Both the position numbers and the translations under genes were made by a program. The notes under the pieces were generated by a model. The model ran no database searches and had not been told where the DNA came from. It worked only from the letters and a program-made list of their open reading frames with translations. This document shows, in pieces, positions 19,156 to 28,690 of a DNA stretch of 64,000 nucleotides. The stretch lies in NCBI RefSeq assembly GCF_050749815.1, contig NZ_CP192735.1:2480001-2544000 (forward strand), in the 5' to 3' direction. This DNA comes from Dyella_A sp050749815. Its GTDB lineage: Bacteria; Pseudomonadota; Gammaproteobacteria; Xanthomonadales; Rhodanobacteraceae. Within the stretch, counting starts at the first letter, position 1. Each line of letters starts with the position of its first letter.

Positions 19156-19923
19156 TCAGGACGATGCCACCGCTTCGCCCAGCCAGATCACGCTGGCGAA
19201 GCGGCCACTGCGCGCGCCGTCGCGGCGGTACGAATAGAAGCGCGGGTCGGTGAACGTGTCGAAGTTGCCGCCGCCAATCCGCGTGAGGCCCATCGCCGCC
19301 AGCCGTCGCCGCGCCAGCGCTGCCAAGTCGCAGCGCCAGTGCCCCGGGCGAGTCGGCACGAAGCATGTCGCGGCACCCGTATCGCCATCGACGAACGCTG
19401 CGCGCACCTCCTCGCCCACCTCGTAGCTGGCGGGGCCGATGCACGGGCCCAGCCAGGCCTGCAGTTGTGCCGCATCAGTCGCCATCGCAGCGACCGTGCG
19501 CTCGACCACGCCGGCAGCCAGCCCGCGCCAACCCGCGTGGGCGGCACCGATCACAGCGCCGTCGTCGCTGCACAACAGCACCGGCAGGCAGTCGGCAGTA
19601 AGGATCACCAGCGGCTGGCCGCGCTCGCGGGTGACCGCGGCATCGGCCTGGGGTTCTGCGCTGCCACGTACCTTGTTACCGACCACCACTACATCGGTGC
19701 CGTGCACTTGTTGCAGCCAGCACGGTTCGGCCGTCAGAGCCAGCTGTCTGGCAAAGCGCCTGCGGTTCTCCCGCACATGTTCAGGCCCCTCGCCTGAGCG
19801 TAGTCCCAGATTGAAGCGGCCAAACGGAGCCGTCGATACGCCATCACCGTAAGCGGTACTTATCCTCGCATGGACCGCTGGCGGAGCGCGCCAGTCAGGT
19901 GAAAGCCACTCGCCCCCGCTCAT
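19156..19923 (-). CDS. pgeF: PgeF/YfiH, peptidoglycan editing factor (laccase-domain protein)
   Basis: A 255-residue protein of the Cys/His metal-binding 'laccase-domain' family. E. coli YfiH is reported to remove wrongly incorporated L-Ser from the peptidoglycan precursor. Conserved blocks: WLQQVHGTDVV, ILTADCLPVLLCS and IGAAHAGWRGLAAGVVE, which carry the His/Cys metal ligands, and the GPCIGP loop. The ATG overlaps the preceding gene's stop (ATGA), so it is coupled to the membrane glycosyltransferase-like gene. The usual rluD-pgeF-clpB order is kept, though not contiguous. Confidence 0.92.
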   Translation of the reverse strand: MSGGEWLSPDWRAPPAVHARISTAYGDGVSTAPFGRFNLGLRSGEGPEHVRENRRRFARQLALTAEPCWLQQVHGTDVVVVGNKVRGSAEPQADAAVTRERGQPLVILTADCLPVLLCSDDGAVIGAAHAGWRGLAAGVVERTVAAMATDAAQLQAWLGPCIGPASYEVGEEVRAAFVDGDTGAATCFVPTRPGHWRCDLAALARRRLAAMGLTRIGGGNFDTFTDPRFYSYRRDGARSGRFASVIWLGEAVASS

Positions 19924-21305
19924 GCTGGCACTTCGGCGGGACGTGATCGTTCGCGCCATCGCCCAACCAGGGCACCGAGGCACATGAGGCCGTAGGCGGT
20001 CATGAGATAAGTCAACGGACGGAACGGAACGCTATACCGAGACAACGGCAACGCTGCCAAGTGGACCAGCAGGAAATAGACATGGACGAATGCCGCGACC
20101 CGCAGCCCCACCATGGCCTCGGCGGGGAGCAGAAGCCCGCGCGCAGCGGCGGGCACGAAGGCCAACAACGTGCCCACCAGCGCCAAGAGCATCATCACTG
20201 GGTGCAACCCCTTCATGATCGATGTAAGTGCGATTAATCCCGGGCTTTTGAGCCATGGCGAGCGCAGCACAGGGTACTCGAACAAATCCATCCAACCGCT
20301 TTGCTCATTCCAGGCAAAAAGCTCTATCGGCTTTCCAATCAAATACCAGCGACTCATCTGCCAGGGGTGCTCATGGAACTTGCTAGCGATGTTACGCAGA
20401 GCGGCAGGCACGCTTGATTCGGCCGCTGGAGATACAGGGTCGCCTCGATAGGGATAACCAAAGGTTGCTGGATCACCGTCCCGCATCAGGTCGGGGTAGC
20501 TGCCCTGATGCAGCGTGATAGCCATGGCATGTGACTGACCATTACCAGGTATCTGGGAAGCGCGTGCCCACCAAGGCGCCATGACGGTGAGGAAGCCAAG
20601 CAGAAATATCACGATCGCCGGCCACTGCCGACGAAACTGCGGCAATAGCAGTGCAGCGGTGAGAAGAATCCAAACGAGTTGATCCAGCGTGGGACGCACC
20701 AGACAGGTCAGGCCAAGAGCCAGTCCGGCCAGCGACAAAAAAGCAGTCCGACGCCAAGGCACAGCCGTCGTCAGTCCCACCGCAAGAAAGGCGACAAAGA
20801 TCAGGAACGCCAGTGAGTAGAGGGTCTCACTAAGCAGGTAAGGGATATAGACGATCAGATGAGGGCTTAACGCTGTCGCAGCCGCTACCGCCAGCGCCCA
20901 TCCTTGGCCCAGCAATCGCACCGCCAGCAGTCCGATCAGCAATACAACACAGGTGCCTACCCATGCTTGCGCCCGCACCACCCGGTGAATGAAGCCCCCA
21001 AGATCATCCAGACGGAAGAACGGGACGAGAAACAACGCATAGCCCGGCGGACGTCGCGCATCGCGGGCGGGCACGCCGGCTTGGGCGCCGACCAACACAC
21101 GCGGATCGGATGAATATGCTCCGTAGAGCTTGAGATTGGCGGCATAACTGACGTATTCGCGAGCGTCATTGCGGATCGGAACGTCGACCTGGGTGGACGC
21201 CGCCGTCCACAGCCGCAGCGCCAGAGCAACAAGGGTGATGCCAAGCAGCGCCGGCAAAAACCATCGCGATCGGAATCGGGGGACGGTCTGGCGATCACTG
21301 GTCAT
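19920..21305 (-). CDS. Polytopic membrane protein, GT39/ArnT-like glycosyltransferase (putative)
   Basis: A 461-residue inner-membrane protein with about ten hydrophobic segments. After the first helix a periplasmic loop contains VPIRNDAREYVSYAANLKLY: an acidic pair in the first loop followed by a Tyr-rich stretch, as in polyprenol-phosphate-sugar-dependent GT-C enzymes (PMT, ArnT, GT83). This is a fold-level similarity, not a named match. The chosen ATG (MTSDRQTVPRFRSR) overlaps the rluD end by 11 bp; the stop overlaps pgeF as ATGA. Base composition is odd: I count 34/60 G+C at 20221-20280 and 27/60 at 20281-20340, well below the surrounding genes. This suggests horizontal entry between rluD and pgeF. 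Confidence 0.65.
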   Translation of the reverse strand: MTSDRQTVPRFRSRWFLPALLGITLVALALRLWTAASTQVDVPIRNDAREYVSYAANLKLYGAYSSDPRVLVGAQAGVPARDARRPPGYALFLVPFFRLDDLGGFIHRVVRAQAWVGTCVVLLIGLLAVRLLGQGWALAVAAATALSPHLIVYIPYLLSETLYSLAFLIFVAFLAVGLTTAVPWRRTAFLSLAGLALGLTCLVRPTLDQLVWILLTAALLLPQFRRQWPAIVIFLLGFLTVMAPWWARASQIPGNGQSHAMAITLHQGSYPDLMRDGDPATFGYPYRGDPVSPAAESSVPAALRNIASKFHEHPWQMSRWYLIGKPIELFAWNEQSGWMDLFEYPVLRSPWLKSPGLIALTSIMKGLHPVMMLLALVGTLLAFVPAAARGLLLPAEAMVGLRVAAFVHVYFLLVHLAALPLSRYSVPFRPLTYLMTAYGLMCLGALVGRWRERSRPAEVPA

Positions 21306-22269
21306 CAAGGCCACGCTCCTTTGTGTCCAGGCGCAGCGCCGCAATCAACGCTTCCAGGTCTGCCGGCCGCGGCGCGGTGAACGCCAGCGCCTCGCCGGTC
21401 GCCGGATGCACAAAGGCCAGTCGTTCGGCGTGCAGCGCCTGGCGACGAAAGGCGCGCAGCACGGCGATCAGCGCATCGCTGGCACCCTTGGGCAGGCGCA
21501 GGCCGCCGCCGTACAGCGGGTCGCCGACCAGCGCATGGTGGATGTGCGCCATATGCACGCGGATCTGGTGCGTGCGGCCGGTCTCCAGGTTGCACTGGAT
21601 CAACGCGTGCGCGCGGAAACGCTCGCGCAGGCGGTAATGGGTGACGGCGCGCTTGCCGTCTTCCTCGTCGCGCACCGCCTGGCGCAGGCGATCGCCCATG
21701 TGCCGGCCGATCGGCGCGTCGACGGTGCCGCCGGCGACCAGGGTGCCCAGCACCACGGCCTCGTACTGCCGCTCCACGTCGTGGCGCGAGAGCATGTCCA
21801 CCAGCGCCGTGTGGGTGGCCAACGTCCGGGCCACCACCATCAGGCCGGAGGTGTCCTTGTCCAGCCGATGCACGATGCCGCCGCGCGGCAGCTCGGCCAG
21901 CGCCGGATCGTGGTGCAGCAGGGCGTTGAGCACGGTACCGGCGGGGTTGCCCGCGCCCGGATGCACCACCAGCCCGGCCGGTTTGTTGAGCACCAGCAGG
22001 TGCTCGTCTTCGTAGACGATGTCCAGCGCGATGGGCTCGGCGGTACTGGTCACCTCGGTGGCCAGCTCGGCCTCCAGGCGCACCTGCTCGCCACCGCGCA
22101 GCAGGTGCCGCGGCGCCGCCTGCGCGCCGTCCAGGGTGATCGCGCCGGCCTTGATCCAGCCGGCCAGGCGGGAGCGCGAATAATCCGGGAACATCTCGGC
22201 CACGGTCTGGTCGAACCTGCGACCCGCGGCAGCCAGCGGCACCACGGCCTCGTGGCGAATGGTGGTCAT
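21295..22269 (-). CDS. rluD: RluD-family 23S rRNA pseudouridine synthase
   Basis: A 324-residue enzyme that isomerises uridines of helix 69 in 23S rRNA (U1911/1915/1917 in E. coli). An N-terminal S4 RNA-binding domain (about residues 17-75) is followed by the catalytic core with GGIVHRLDKDTSGLMVVAR, whose Asp137 is the catalytic residue. RTHQIRVHMAHIHHALVGDP is the RluA-family signature. Divergent from bamD by 71 bp, exactly as yfiO/rluD in E. coli, which supports RluD over RluC or RluA. Confidence 0.93.
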   Translation of the reverse strand: MTTIRHEAVVPLAAAGRRFDQTVAEMFPDYSRSRLAGWIKAGAITLDGAQAAPRHLLRGGEQVRLEAELATEVTSTAEPIALDIVYEDEHLLVLNKPAGLVVHPGAGNPAGTVLNALLHHDPALAELPRGGIVHRLDKDTSGLMVVARTLATHTALVDMLSRHDVERQYEAVVLGTLVAGGTVDAPIGRHMGDRLRQAVRDEEDGKRAVTHYRLRERFRAHALIQCNLETGRTHQIRVHMAHIHHALVGDPLYGGGLRLPKGASDALIAVLRAFRRQALHAERLAFVHPATGEALAFTAPRPADLEALIAALRLDTKERGLDDQ

Positions 22270-22340
22270 GCCCCGCCCCGCGAGGCCCGGCCGGTTTCGG
22301 CTATCATGCCTTTTCGATCAAACATCTGAATTCCTTGCCC

Positions 22341-23165
22341 ATGCGTATTTCCAAACTGCTCGTCGTGCTCGGCCTGGCCCTCACGATGAGCGCGTGCTCG
22401 ATGTTCAAAGGCAAGCGCGACTCCATCGACACGCTGCCGGTGGCCCAGCTTTACAGCAAGGCCCACAACGATCTGGAAAACGGCGACTACGCCGCCGCCG
22501 CGAAAGCTTATCAGCGTCTGATCGCGCGCTTCCCCTCGGGCGACTACAACGAGCAGTCGCAGCTCGAGCTGGCCTATGCCCAGTACAAGGACAACGAGCC
22601 GGAAGACGCCTATTCCACGATCAACCGCTTCATCAAGACCTACCCGACCAACAAGCACGTCGATTACGCCTACTACCTGCGCGGCCTGATCAACTTCGGG
22701 CGTACCTCGGGAATCATCGAGCGCTACATTTCCCGCTCCGGCTCGGAAAGCCGCCGCGACCAGGGCTACAACCTGAAGTCGTTCGACGACTTCACCGAGC
22801 TCACCCGCCGCTTCCCGGACAGCGCCTACGCCGCGGACGCCCGCCAGCGCATGATCTACCTGCGCAACGTGCTGGCCCAGTTCGAGATCAACGTGGCCGA
22901 GTTCTACCTGCGCAACAAGGCGTTCGTGGCCTCGGCCGATCGCGCGCAGTACGTAGTGGAGCATTACCAGCAGGCACCGCAGATCGCCGACGCGTTGGCC
23001 ATCCTCGCCCGCAGCTACAACTCGCTGGATCGCAAGGAGCAGGCTGAGCAGGTGCGCAAGGTGCTGGCGCTGAACTACCCGGATCATCCGTACCTGACCG
23101 ATCCGAAGTGGCCGCACGCGCCGTCCACGCTGCGCAAGATGGTGCCGTTCTCCGGTCACCACTGA
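22341..23165 (+). CDS. bamD: BamD, outer-membrane assembly lipoprotein
   Basis: Essential lipoprotein (274 aa) of the BAM complex that folds outer-membrane proteins. The signal sequence ends in a lipobox (MSAC, acylated Cys at about residue 19) after MRISKLLVVLGLALT. TPR-like helices follow: LYSKAHNDLENGDYAAAAKA, then YNEQSQLELAYAQYKDNEPE. The ATG is preferred over a TTG two codons earlier because it gives a standard lipoprotein signal. A TATCAT at 22302-22307 could be its -10 but has no good -35. A strong terminator follows. Confidence 0.95.
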   Translation: MRISKLLVVLGLALTMSACSMFKGKRDSIDTLPVAQLYSKAHNDLENGDYAAAAKAYQRLIARFPSGDYNEQSQLELAYAQYKDNEPEDAYSTINRFIKTYPTNKHVDYAYYLRGLINFGRTSGIIERYISRSGSESRRDQGYNLKSFDDFTELTRRFPDSAYAADARQRMIYLRNVLAQFEINVAEFYLRNKAFVASADRAQYVVEHYQQAPQIADALAILARSYNSLDRKEQAEQVRKVLALNYPDHPYLTDPKWPHAPSTLRKMVPFSGHH

Positions 23166-23184
23166 CGCCTCTCGACCATCGAGC

Positions 23185-23215
23185 AAAAAGCCGGCGAGCA
23201 ATCGCCGGCTTTTTT
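23185..23215 (+). terminator. Rho-independent terminator of bamD
   Basis: A 9-bp stem (AGCCGGCGA, loop GCAA, TCGCCGGCT) is flanked by an A-run and followed by six T, about 20 bp after the bamD stop. It could also work in reverse. Confidence 0.93.
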
Positions 23216-23317
23216 GTTGCCTGGACCCTGCGGCAGCGGCTCGGCCCGCAACGGCTGGCCAGCGCAGCCCGGCGCCGTAATGGCCGCCGACAAGAAGACC
23301 CGGATGCCCGACAAAAC

Positions 23318-23344
23318 AAAAGGCCGCGGGTCACGCGGCCTTTT
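23318..23344 (-). terminator. Rho-independent terminator of sucCD
   Basis: An 11-bp stem AAAAGGCCGCG / CGCGGCCTTTT with a 5-base loop. Read on the minus strand it ends in TTTTGTTTTG, 39 bp after the sucD stop. Between it and the bamD terminator (23216-23317) I see no gene. Confidence 0.9.
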
Positions 23345-23383
23345 GCATGGGTGCCTGACGGCACCGATTCGCTCGATGGAGCC

Positions 23384-24256
23384 TTACTTCATCAGCTTGG
23401 CGAGCGTCTTGCCCAGGTCGGCCGGGGACTTCACCGTGGTGACGCCGGCCTTCTCCAGCGCGGCGAACTTGGCTTCCGCCGTGCCCTTGCCGCCGGAGAT
23501 GATCGCGCCGGCGTGGCCCATGCGCTTGCCGGCCGGGGCCGACGCGCCGGCGATGAACGACACCACCGGCTTGGTCACGTACTCGGCGATGAACTCGGCC
23601 GCGTCTTCCTCGGCGCTGCCGCCGATCTCGCCGACCATGATGATGCCCTCGGTCTGCGGATCGTCCTGGAACAGCTTCAGGCAGTCGATGAAGTTCAGGC
23701 CGTTGATCGGGTCGCCGCCGATGCCGATGCAGGTCGACTGGCCCAGGCCTTCGTTGGTGGTCTGGAACACCGCCTCATAGGTCAGCGTGCCCGAACGCGA
23801 CACGATGCCGACCTTGCCCGGCTTGTGGATGTGGCCCGGCATGATGCCGATCTTGCACTCGCCCGGGGTGATGATGCCGGGGCAGTTCGGCCCGATCAGC
23901 ACGGTTTCCGGATGCTGCGCCAGCACGTTCTTCACGCGCAGCATGTCCAGCACCGGGATGCCCTCGGTGATCGCCACGATCACGCGGATGCCCGCGTCGA
24001 TCGCTTCCAGGATCGAGTCGGCCGCGAACGGCGGCGGCACGAAGATCACCGACGCGTCGGCGCCGGTCTCGACCACGGCCTCTTCGACCGAATTGAACAC
24101 CGGCAGCCCGATGTGCTCGGAACCGCCCTTGCCCGGGGTCACGCCGCCGACGACTTTGGTGCCGTAGTCCAGCGCCTGCTGCGCGTGGAAGGTGCCCTGC
24201 TGGCCGGTGAAGCCCTGCACCAGCACCTTGGTATTTTTATTGACGAGAACGCTCAT
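23384..24256 (-). CDS. sucD: Succinyl-CoA synthetase alpha subunit
   Basis: TCA-cycle enzyme subunit (290 aa) carrying the phospho-histidine. It interconverts succinyl-CoA and succinate with nucleotide phosphorylation. The CoA-binding Rossmann part starts MSVLVNKNTKVLVQGFTGQQ. LIGPNCPGIITPGECKIGIM and the C-terminal MGHAGAIISGG, with the phosphorylated His, are intact. It starts 14 bp after the sucC stop in a classic two-gene operon ended by the terminator at 23318-23344. Confidence 0.97.
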   Translation of the reverse strand: MSVLVNKNTKVLVQGFTGQQGTFHAQQALDYGTKVVGGVTPGKGGSEHIGLPVFNSVEEAVVETGADASVIFVPPPFAADSILEAIDAGIRVIVAITEGIPVLDMLRVKNVLAQHPETVLIGPNCPGIITPGECKIGIMPGHIHKPGKVGIVSRSGTLTYEAVFQTTNEGLGQSTCIGIGGDPINGLNFIDCLKLFQDDPQTEGIIMVGEIGGSAEEDAAEFIAEYVTKPVVSFIAGASAPAGKRMGHAGAIISGGKGTAEAKFAALEKAGVTTVKSPADLGKTLAKLMK

Positions 24257-24270
24257 GTTTCGATTGCTCC

Positions 24271-25434
<1,164 letters not shown>

Positions 25435-25741
25435 TCGATACCTCGAGTGAATGGGGGACGTGTCGAACCCTCGCACCATGGCCGGGGCGAGGGTTCGGGA
25501 GAGTCGGACGGCGGTTGAGGAACGCTGCCGGCGTGCAAAGCGCTGCCGTGGTGGGCCGGTCGGGCGCGCCGGGGGCGCGAGGACCGATCACCGCAGAACG
25601 GCGCAGTACGGCCGCGCATTTTCGCAGCAGCGGGCCCGGATGGAAAGGGCGGGGCGCACCGCGACGCTTCCGGACCACGCTGCGCAAGGCGCGACAGCGC
25701 GTCTATACTCGCCCGCAACCCGTCCCGATTCCTGCTGCGGA
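25435..25741. other. Divergent sucC / pilS intergenic region
   Basis: About 307 bp without a convincing gene; the frames open here are G+C-rich extensions of neighbouring ORFs. It must hold the sucCD promoter (minus strand, not identified) and the pilS promoter, of which only the -10 TATACT at 25704-25709 is clear. I saw no inverted repeat of note. Confidence 0.6.
25704..25709 (+). promoter_or_regulatory. Probable -10 element for pilS
   Basis: TATACT, one mismatch to TATAAT, lies about 33-45 bp ahead of the candidate pilS starts. The hexamer 17 bp upstream (TGCGCA) is a poor -35, so this may depend on an activator or be weak. Confidence 0.45.
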
Positions 25742-27412
25742 GTGCGCATCGACGTGTCCAGCCCCGCCCTGCCGCCCACCCCGGGCATTCGTCGGGCCAC
25801 CACGGCCACCCGCCACGAACTGTTCTTCCTGAACTACTTCCGCCTGGCGCAGGCGGTGGTCTACGTGGCGCTGGCCTACAGCCCGCTGGGCCTGCAGTGG
25901 CTGAAGCTGACCCATCCGGATTTCGCCCAGACCGTGGTAGTGGCCTACCTGTTGGCGGCGATGACCATCCTGCTGCTGACGCGCCGGCTCACCGTGATCG
26001 CGCCAGCCACCGTGTCGATCAGCCTGATCGTGGACATCGGCGTAGCGGTGATGGCGGTGATCGCCATGCACGACGCGCGCATCGGCATCGCCATGATGCT
26101 GGCGGTGAACCTCAGCGCCGGCGCGCTGGTGCTGCCGCTGCGCCTGTCGCTGTTCTTCGCCTCGCTGGCCACACTGGGGATGCTCGGCCACACCGTGATC
26201 GAGGCCCCGGCCGACAGCGCCATCAACAGCCATGAGCTGGTCGAGGCCGGCCTGTTCGGGCTGGCCTATTTCGCCAGCACCACGCTGTGCCACGTGCTCG
26301 GCCGCCAGCTGCGCGCCACCGAGGCGCTGGCCGAACAGCGCAGCATCGACCTGGCCAACCTGGCCCAGGTGAACGAGCTGATCATCCGTCGCATGAAGAC
26401 CGGCGTGCTGCTGGTGGACGACGCCAACCGCATCCACCAGCTCAACGAGTCGGCCTGGATGCTGCTGGGCAACCCGCCGGCGGACAAGCGCGACCTGGGC
26501 CAGCTGGCGCCGGAGCTGTCGCGCCGGCTGTACCACTGGATGACCTCGGGCAAGCTGGACGAAACAGCCACCCAGCTGGCCGATGGCGTGCCCGAAGTGG
26601 TACCGCGCTTCACCCGACTGGCGCCGAACGACGATTCGCACGTGCTGATCTTTCTCGACGACACCTCGCTGGTGTCGCGCCGCGCCGAGGAGCTCACGCT
26701 CAGCTCGCTGGGCCGGCTGTCCGCGTCCATCGCGCACGAGATCCGCAACCCGCTGGCGGCGATCCGCTACTCCGCGCAGCTGCTGGCCGAGTCGCGCAAC
26801 ATGCCGCCGGCCGACCAGCGCATGGTGGAGATCATCAACAACCACTGCGTGCGGTTGAACGAGATCATCGAGAACATCCTGCAGCTGTCGCGGCGCGAGC
26901 GCTCACGCCCGGAAACGCTGGACCTGGGCCACTGGGCGAACGCCTTCGTGGAGGAATACCGCCAGGGCAACGACCTGGGCGAGGACTCGCTGCGGGTGAT
27001 CAACTCCAGCGCGCCGGTGGCCGCGGTGGCCGATCCGCAGCAGCTGCAGCAGGTGGTGTGGAACCTGGTGCAGAACGCGCTGCGCTACGGCCGCATGCCG
27101 GGCGAGCCGGCCCGCGTGATGGTGGTGACCCGCCCGGGCGAGCACGGCGTGCCGATCCTGGAAGTGATCGACCGCGGCCCCGGCATTGCGCCCAAGGTCG
27201 CTGCGCAGATCTTCGAGCCGTTCTACACCACGCACGAATACGGCACGGGCCTCGGCCTGTACCTCGCCCGGCAGATGACCGAGGCCAACCAGGCCTCGCT
27301 GGAATACGTGCGCGTGGCCGGTGGCGGCAGCTGTTTCCGCATCACGCTCACCCCGGCGCACGCCCGCCAGCCCGGCAGCGAGCCGGCGGCGGCGGACGAG
27401 AACCTCAGGTAG
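25742..27412 (+). CDS. pilS: PilS-type membrane sensor histidine kinase (type IV pilus two-component system)
   Basis: A 556-residue NtrC-class sensor kinase. About six N-terminal membrane helices occupy residues 25-190. A PAS-like region follows (VNELIIRRMKTGVLLVDDAN). The H-box is LSASIAHEIRNPLAAIRYSA, and the ATPase domain has VWNLVQNALRYG (N box), DRGPGIAP (G1) and YGTGLGLYLARQM (G2). The multi-helix sensor without a periplasmic domain, and the sucCD neighbour, point to PilS. The start is uncertain: GTG at 25742 or GTG at 25754, sharing a GGAG at 25739-25742. pilR is expected directly downstream but lies 11.8 kb away; the 3' end overlaps lacI by 8 bp. Confidence 0.85.
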   Translation: MRIDVSSPALPPTPGIRRATTATRHELFFLNYFRLAQAVVYVALAYSPLGLQWLKLTHPDFAQTVVVAYLLAAMTILLLTRRLTVIAPATVSISLIVDIGVAVMAVIAMHDARIGIAMMLAVNLSAGALVLPLRLSLFFASLATLGMLGHTVIEAPADSAINSHELVEAGLFGLAYFASTTLCHVLGRQLRATEALAEQRSIDLANLAQVNELIIRRMKTGVLLVDDANRIHQLNESAWMLLGNPPADKRDLGQLAPELSRRLYHWMTSGKLDETATQLADGVPEVVPRFTRLAPNDDSHVLIFLDDTSLVSRRAEELTLSSLGRLSASIAHEIRNPLAAIRYSAQLLAESRNMPPADQRMVEIINNHCVRLNEIIENILQLSRRERSRPETLDLGHWANAFVEEYRQGNDLGEDSLRVINSSAPVAAVADPQQLQQVVWNLVQNALRYGRMPGEPARVMVVTRPGEHGVPILEVIDRGPGIAPKVAAQIFEPFYTTHEYGTGLGLYLARQMTEANQASLEYVRVAGGGSCFRITLTPAHARQPGSEPAAADENLR

Positions 27413-28409
27413 CGCGCACCATCAGGCTGACCGGCAGCACCTGCGACGCCACCTCGTCGCCGCGGATCAGTGCCAGCATCTTCTGCGCGAGCAGGCTGCC
27501 GCCGGCCTGCCAGTCCTGTCGCACCGAGCTCAGCGCCGGCTGGAACGCGGCGGCCATCGGCATGTCGTCGTAGCCCACCACCGAGACGTCATCGGGCACC
27601 TTGCGGCCGAGCTCCTGCACGGCGCGGATCGCGCCCATCGCGAGCAGGTCGCTGCAGGCGAACAGCGCGTCGAACGGCACCTTGCGCGTGGCCAGCGAGT
27701 GCACCGCGTCGATACCCGAGGCCAGCGTGAATTCGTCCCGGCGCAGCAGCAGCGGCTTCACCCCGTGGGCGGTGAGCGTGTCGACGAAGCCGTTGAGGCG
27801 CTCGAAGATTTCCGGGTGGCTCGGGTTGCCCACGAACACCGGGTGCCGACGCCCCTGGCGCAGGAAGTGCTCGGCCACGAGGCGACCGCCCATGCGGTTG
27901 TCCGAACCGACCACGGCGTGCGCGTCCTCGTCGCTGTGCGCGCCCCACACCACCATCGGCAGGCCGAGCTTGTCGAACCGGCGCACCGCGTCCTGGCGCA
28001 CGCCCTGACCCAGCAGGATCAGCCCGTCGGCCGCCTGCACCGCCGCCGCCGCGGCGCCCTGGCGCGTGGTCAGCAGCACGCTGTAGCCGGCCGCGGTGAG
28101 TTCCTGCGCGATGCCGCCGAGCAGGGTCAGCGGGTAGGGATCGAGCATGGTGCGGTCGCTCGAGGGCTTCATCTCCACGATCACGGCCACCGTGTGGCTG
28201 CGGCGCAGGCGCAGGTTGCGCGCGCTCACGTTGAGCTTGTAGCCGTGGTCGCGCGCCAGCTGCTGGATTCGCTCGCGGGTCTCTGGCGTCACCAGTGGGC
28301 TGTCGGCCAGCGCCCGCGACACGGTGATCTTGGAGACGCCGGCGAGATCCGCCAGATCCGCCATGGTCAGGCTGCCAGCGGCGGACTTGTCTTTGCGCGA
28401 ACGCTTCAA
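27405..28409 (-). CDS. LacI-family transcriptional regulator of the GH65 carbohydrate locus
   Basis: A 334-residue repressor. The N-terminal HTH reads MADLADLAGVSKITVSRALA, followed by a hinge helix (LNVSARNLRLRRS) and a periplasmic-binding-like sensor domain with SDLLAMGAIRAVQELGRKVP and VVGYDDMPMA. The start is probably TTG at 28409, which has GGAG nine bases upstream and leaves a short basic tail before the HTH. The ATG at 28364 begins too close to the HTH and has no ribosome site. It is divergent from the GH65-PGM gene, with a large palindrome between them, so it very likely controls the locus. The inducer is probably an alpha-glucoside (inference). Confidence 0.9.
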   Translation of the reverse strand: MKRSRKDKSAAGSLTMADLADLAGVSKITVSRALADSPLVTPETRERIQQLARDHGYKLNVSARNLRLRRSHTVAVIVEMKPSSDRTMLDPYPLTLLGGIAQELTAAGYSVLLTTRQGAAAAAVQAADGLILLGQGVRQDAVRRFDKLGLPMVVWGAHSDEDAHAVVGSDNRMGGRLVAEHFLRQGRRHPVFVGNPSHPEIFERLNGFVDTLTAHGVKPLLLRRDEFTLASGIDAVHSLATRKVPFDALFACSDLLAMGAIRAVQELGRKVPDDVSVVGYDDMPMAAAFQPALSSVRQDWQAGGSLLAQKMLALIRGDEVASQVLPVSLMVRAT

Positions 28410-28577
28410 TGCATGGGTCTCCGGATCCGGACCAGGCGGACAACGCTTCGCCGCGCCAGTGATGCCCCCAGTGTGTCGATTTGTGCGGTGCGCGTCTAAC
28501 CCGCCGCAGTGCCGCAAAGGACCGAGCCCGACGCGGCGCCGCGGACCATCCCGGCGGGCCGCGCTCTCGGTTCACGG

Positions 28578-28598
28578 GGCCGGCCCACCGGGCCGGCC
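28578..28598. repeat. GC-rich hairpin upstream of lacI
   Basis: GGCCGGCCC, a 3-base loop and GGGCCGGCC form a perfect 9-bp stem between lacI and the operator. It has no T-run, so it is not a standard terminator. Role unknown. Confidence 0.5.
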
Positions 28599-28615
28599 AC
28601 ATGCCGCGTCGCACC

Positions 28616-28647
28616 AATGATATCGATATCTTGATATCGATATCATT
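28616..28647. promoter_or_regulatory. LacI-type operator, perfect 32-bp inverted repeat
   Basis: The half-site AATGATATCGATATC is followed by TT and its exact reverse complement. Each half contains the self-palindromic 12-mer GATATCGATATC, so two CG-centred LacI-like sites lie 14 bp apart centre to centre. It lies 207 bp from the proposed lacI start and 44 bp from the GH65-PGM start, where it could control both. This A+T-rich block stands out in a G+C-rich region. Confidence 0.85.
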
Positions 28648-28690
28648 AGCTGTCATCTTCACGCCCCGTTGACCGGAGCAGGTCCGGCAC

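Noticed and set aside
25451..25741. N-terminal extension of PilS starting at 25451
   Set aside because: The extra residues are Arg/Gly-rich with no helix or homology pattern and would run through the only good -10 element.
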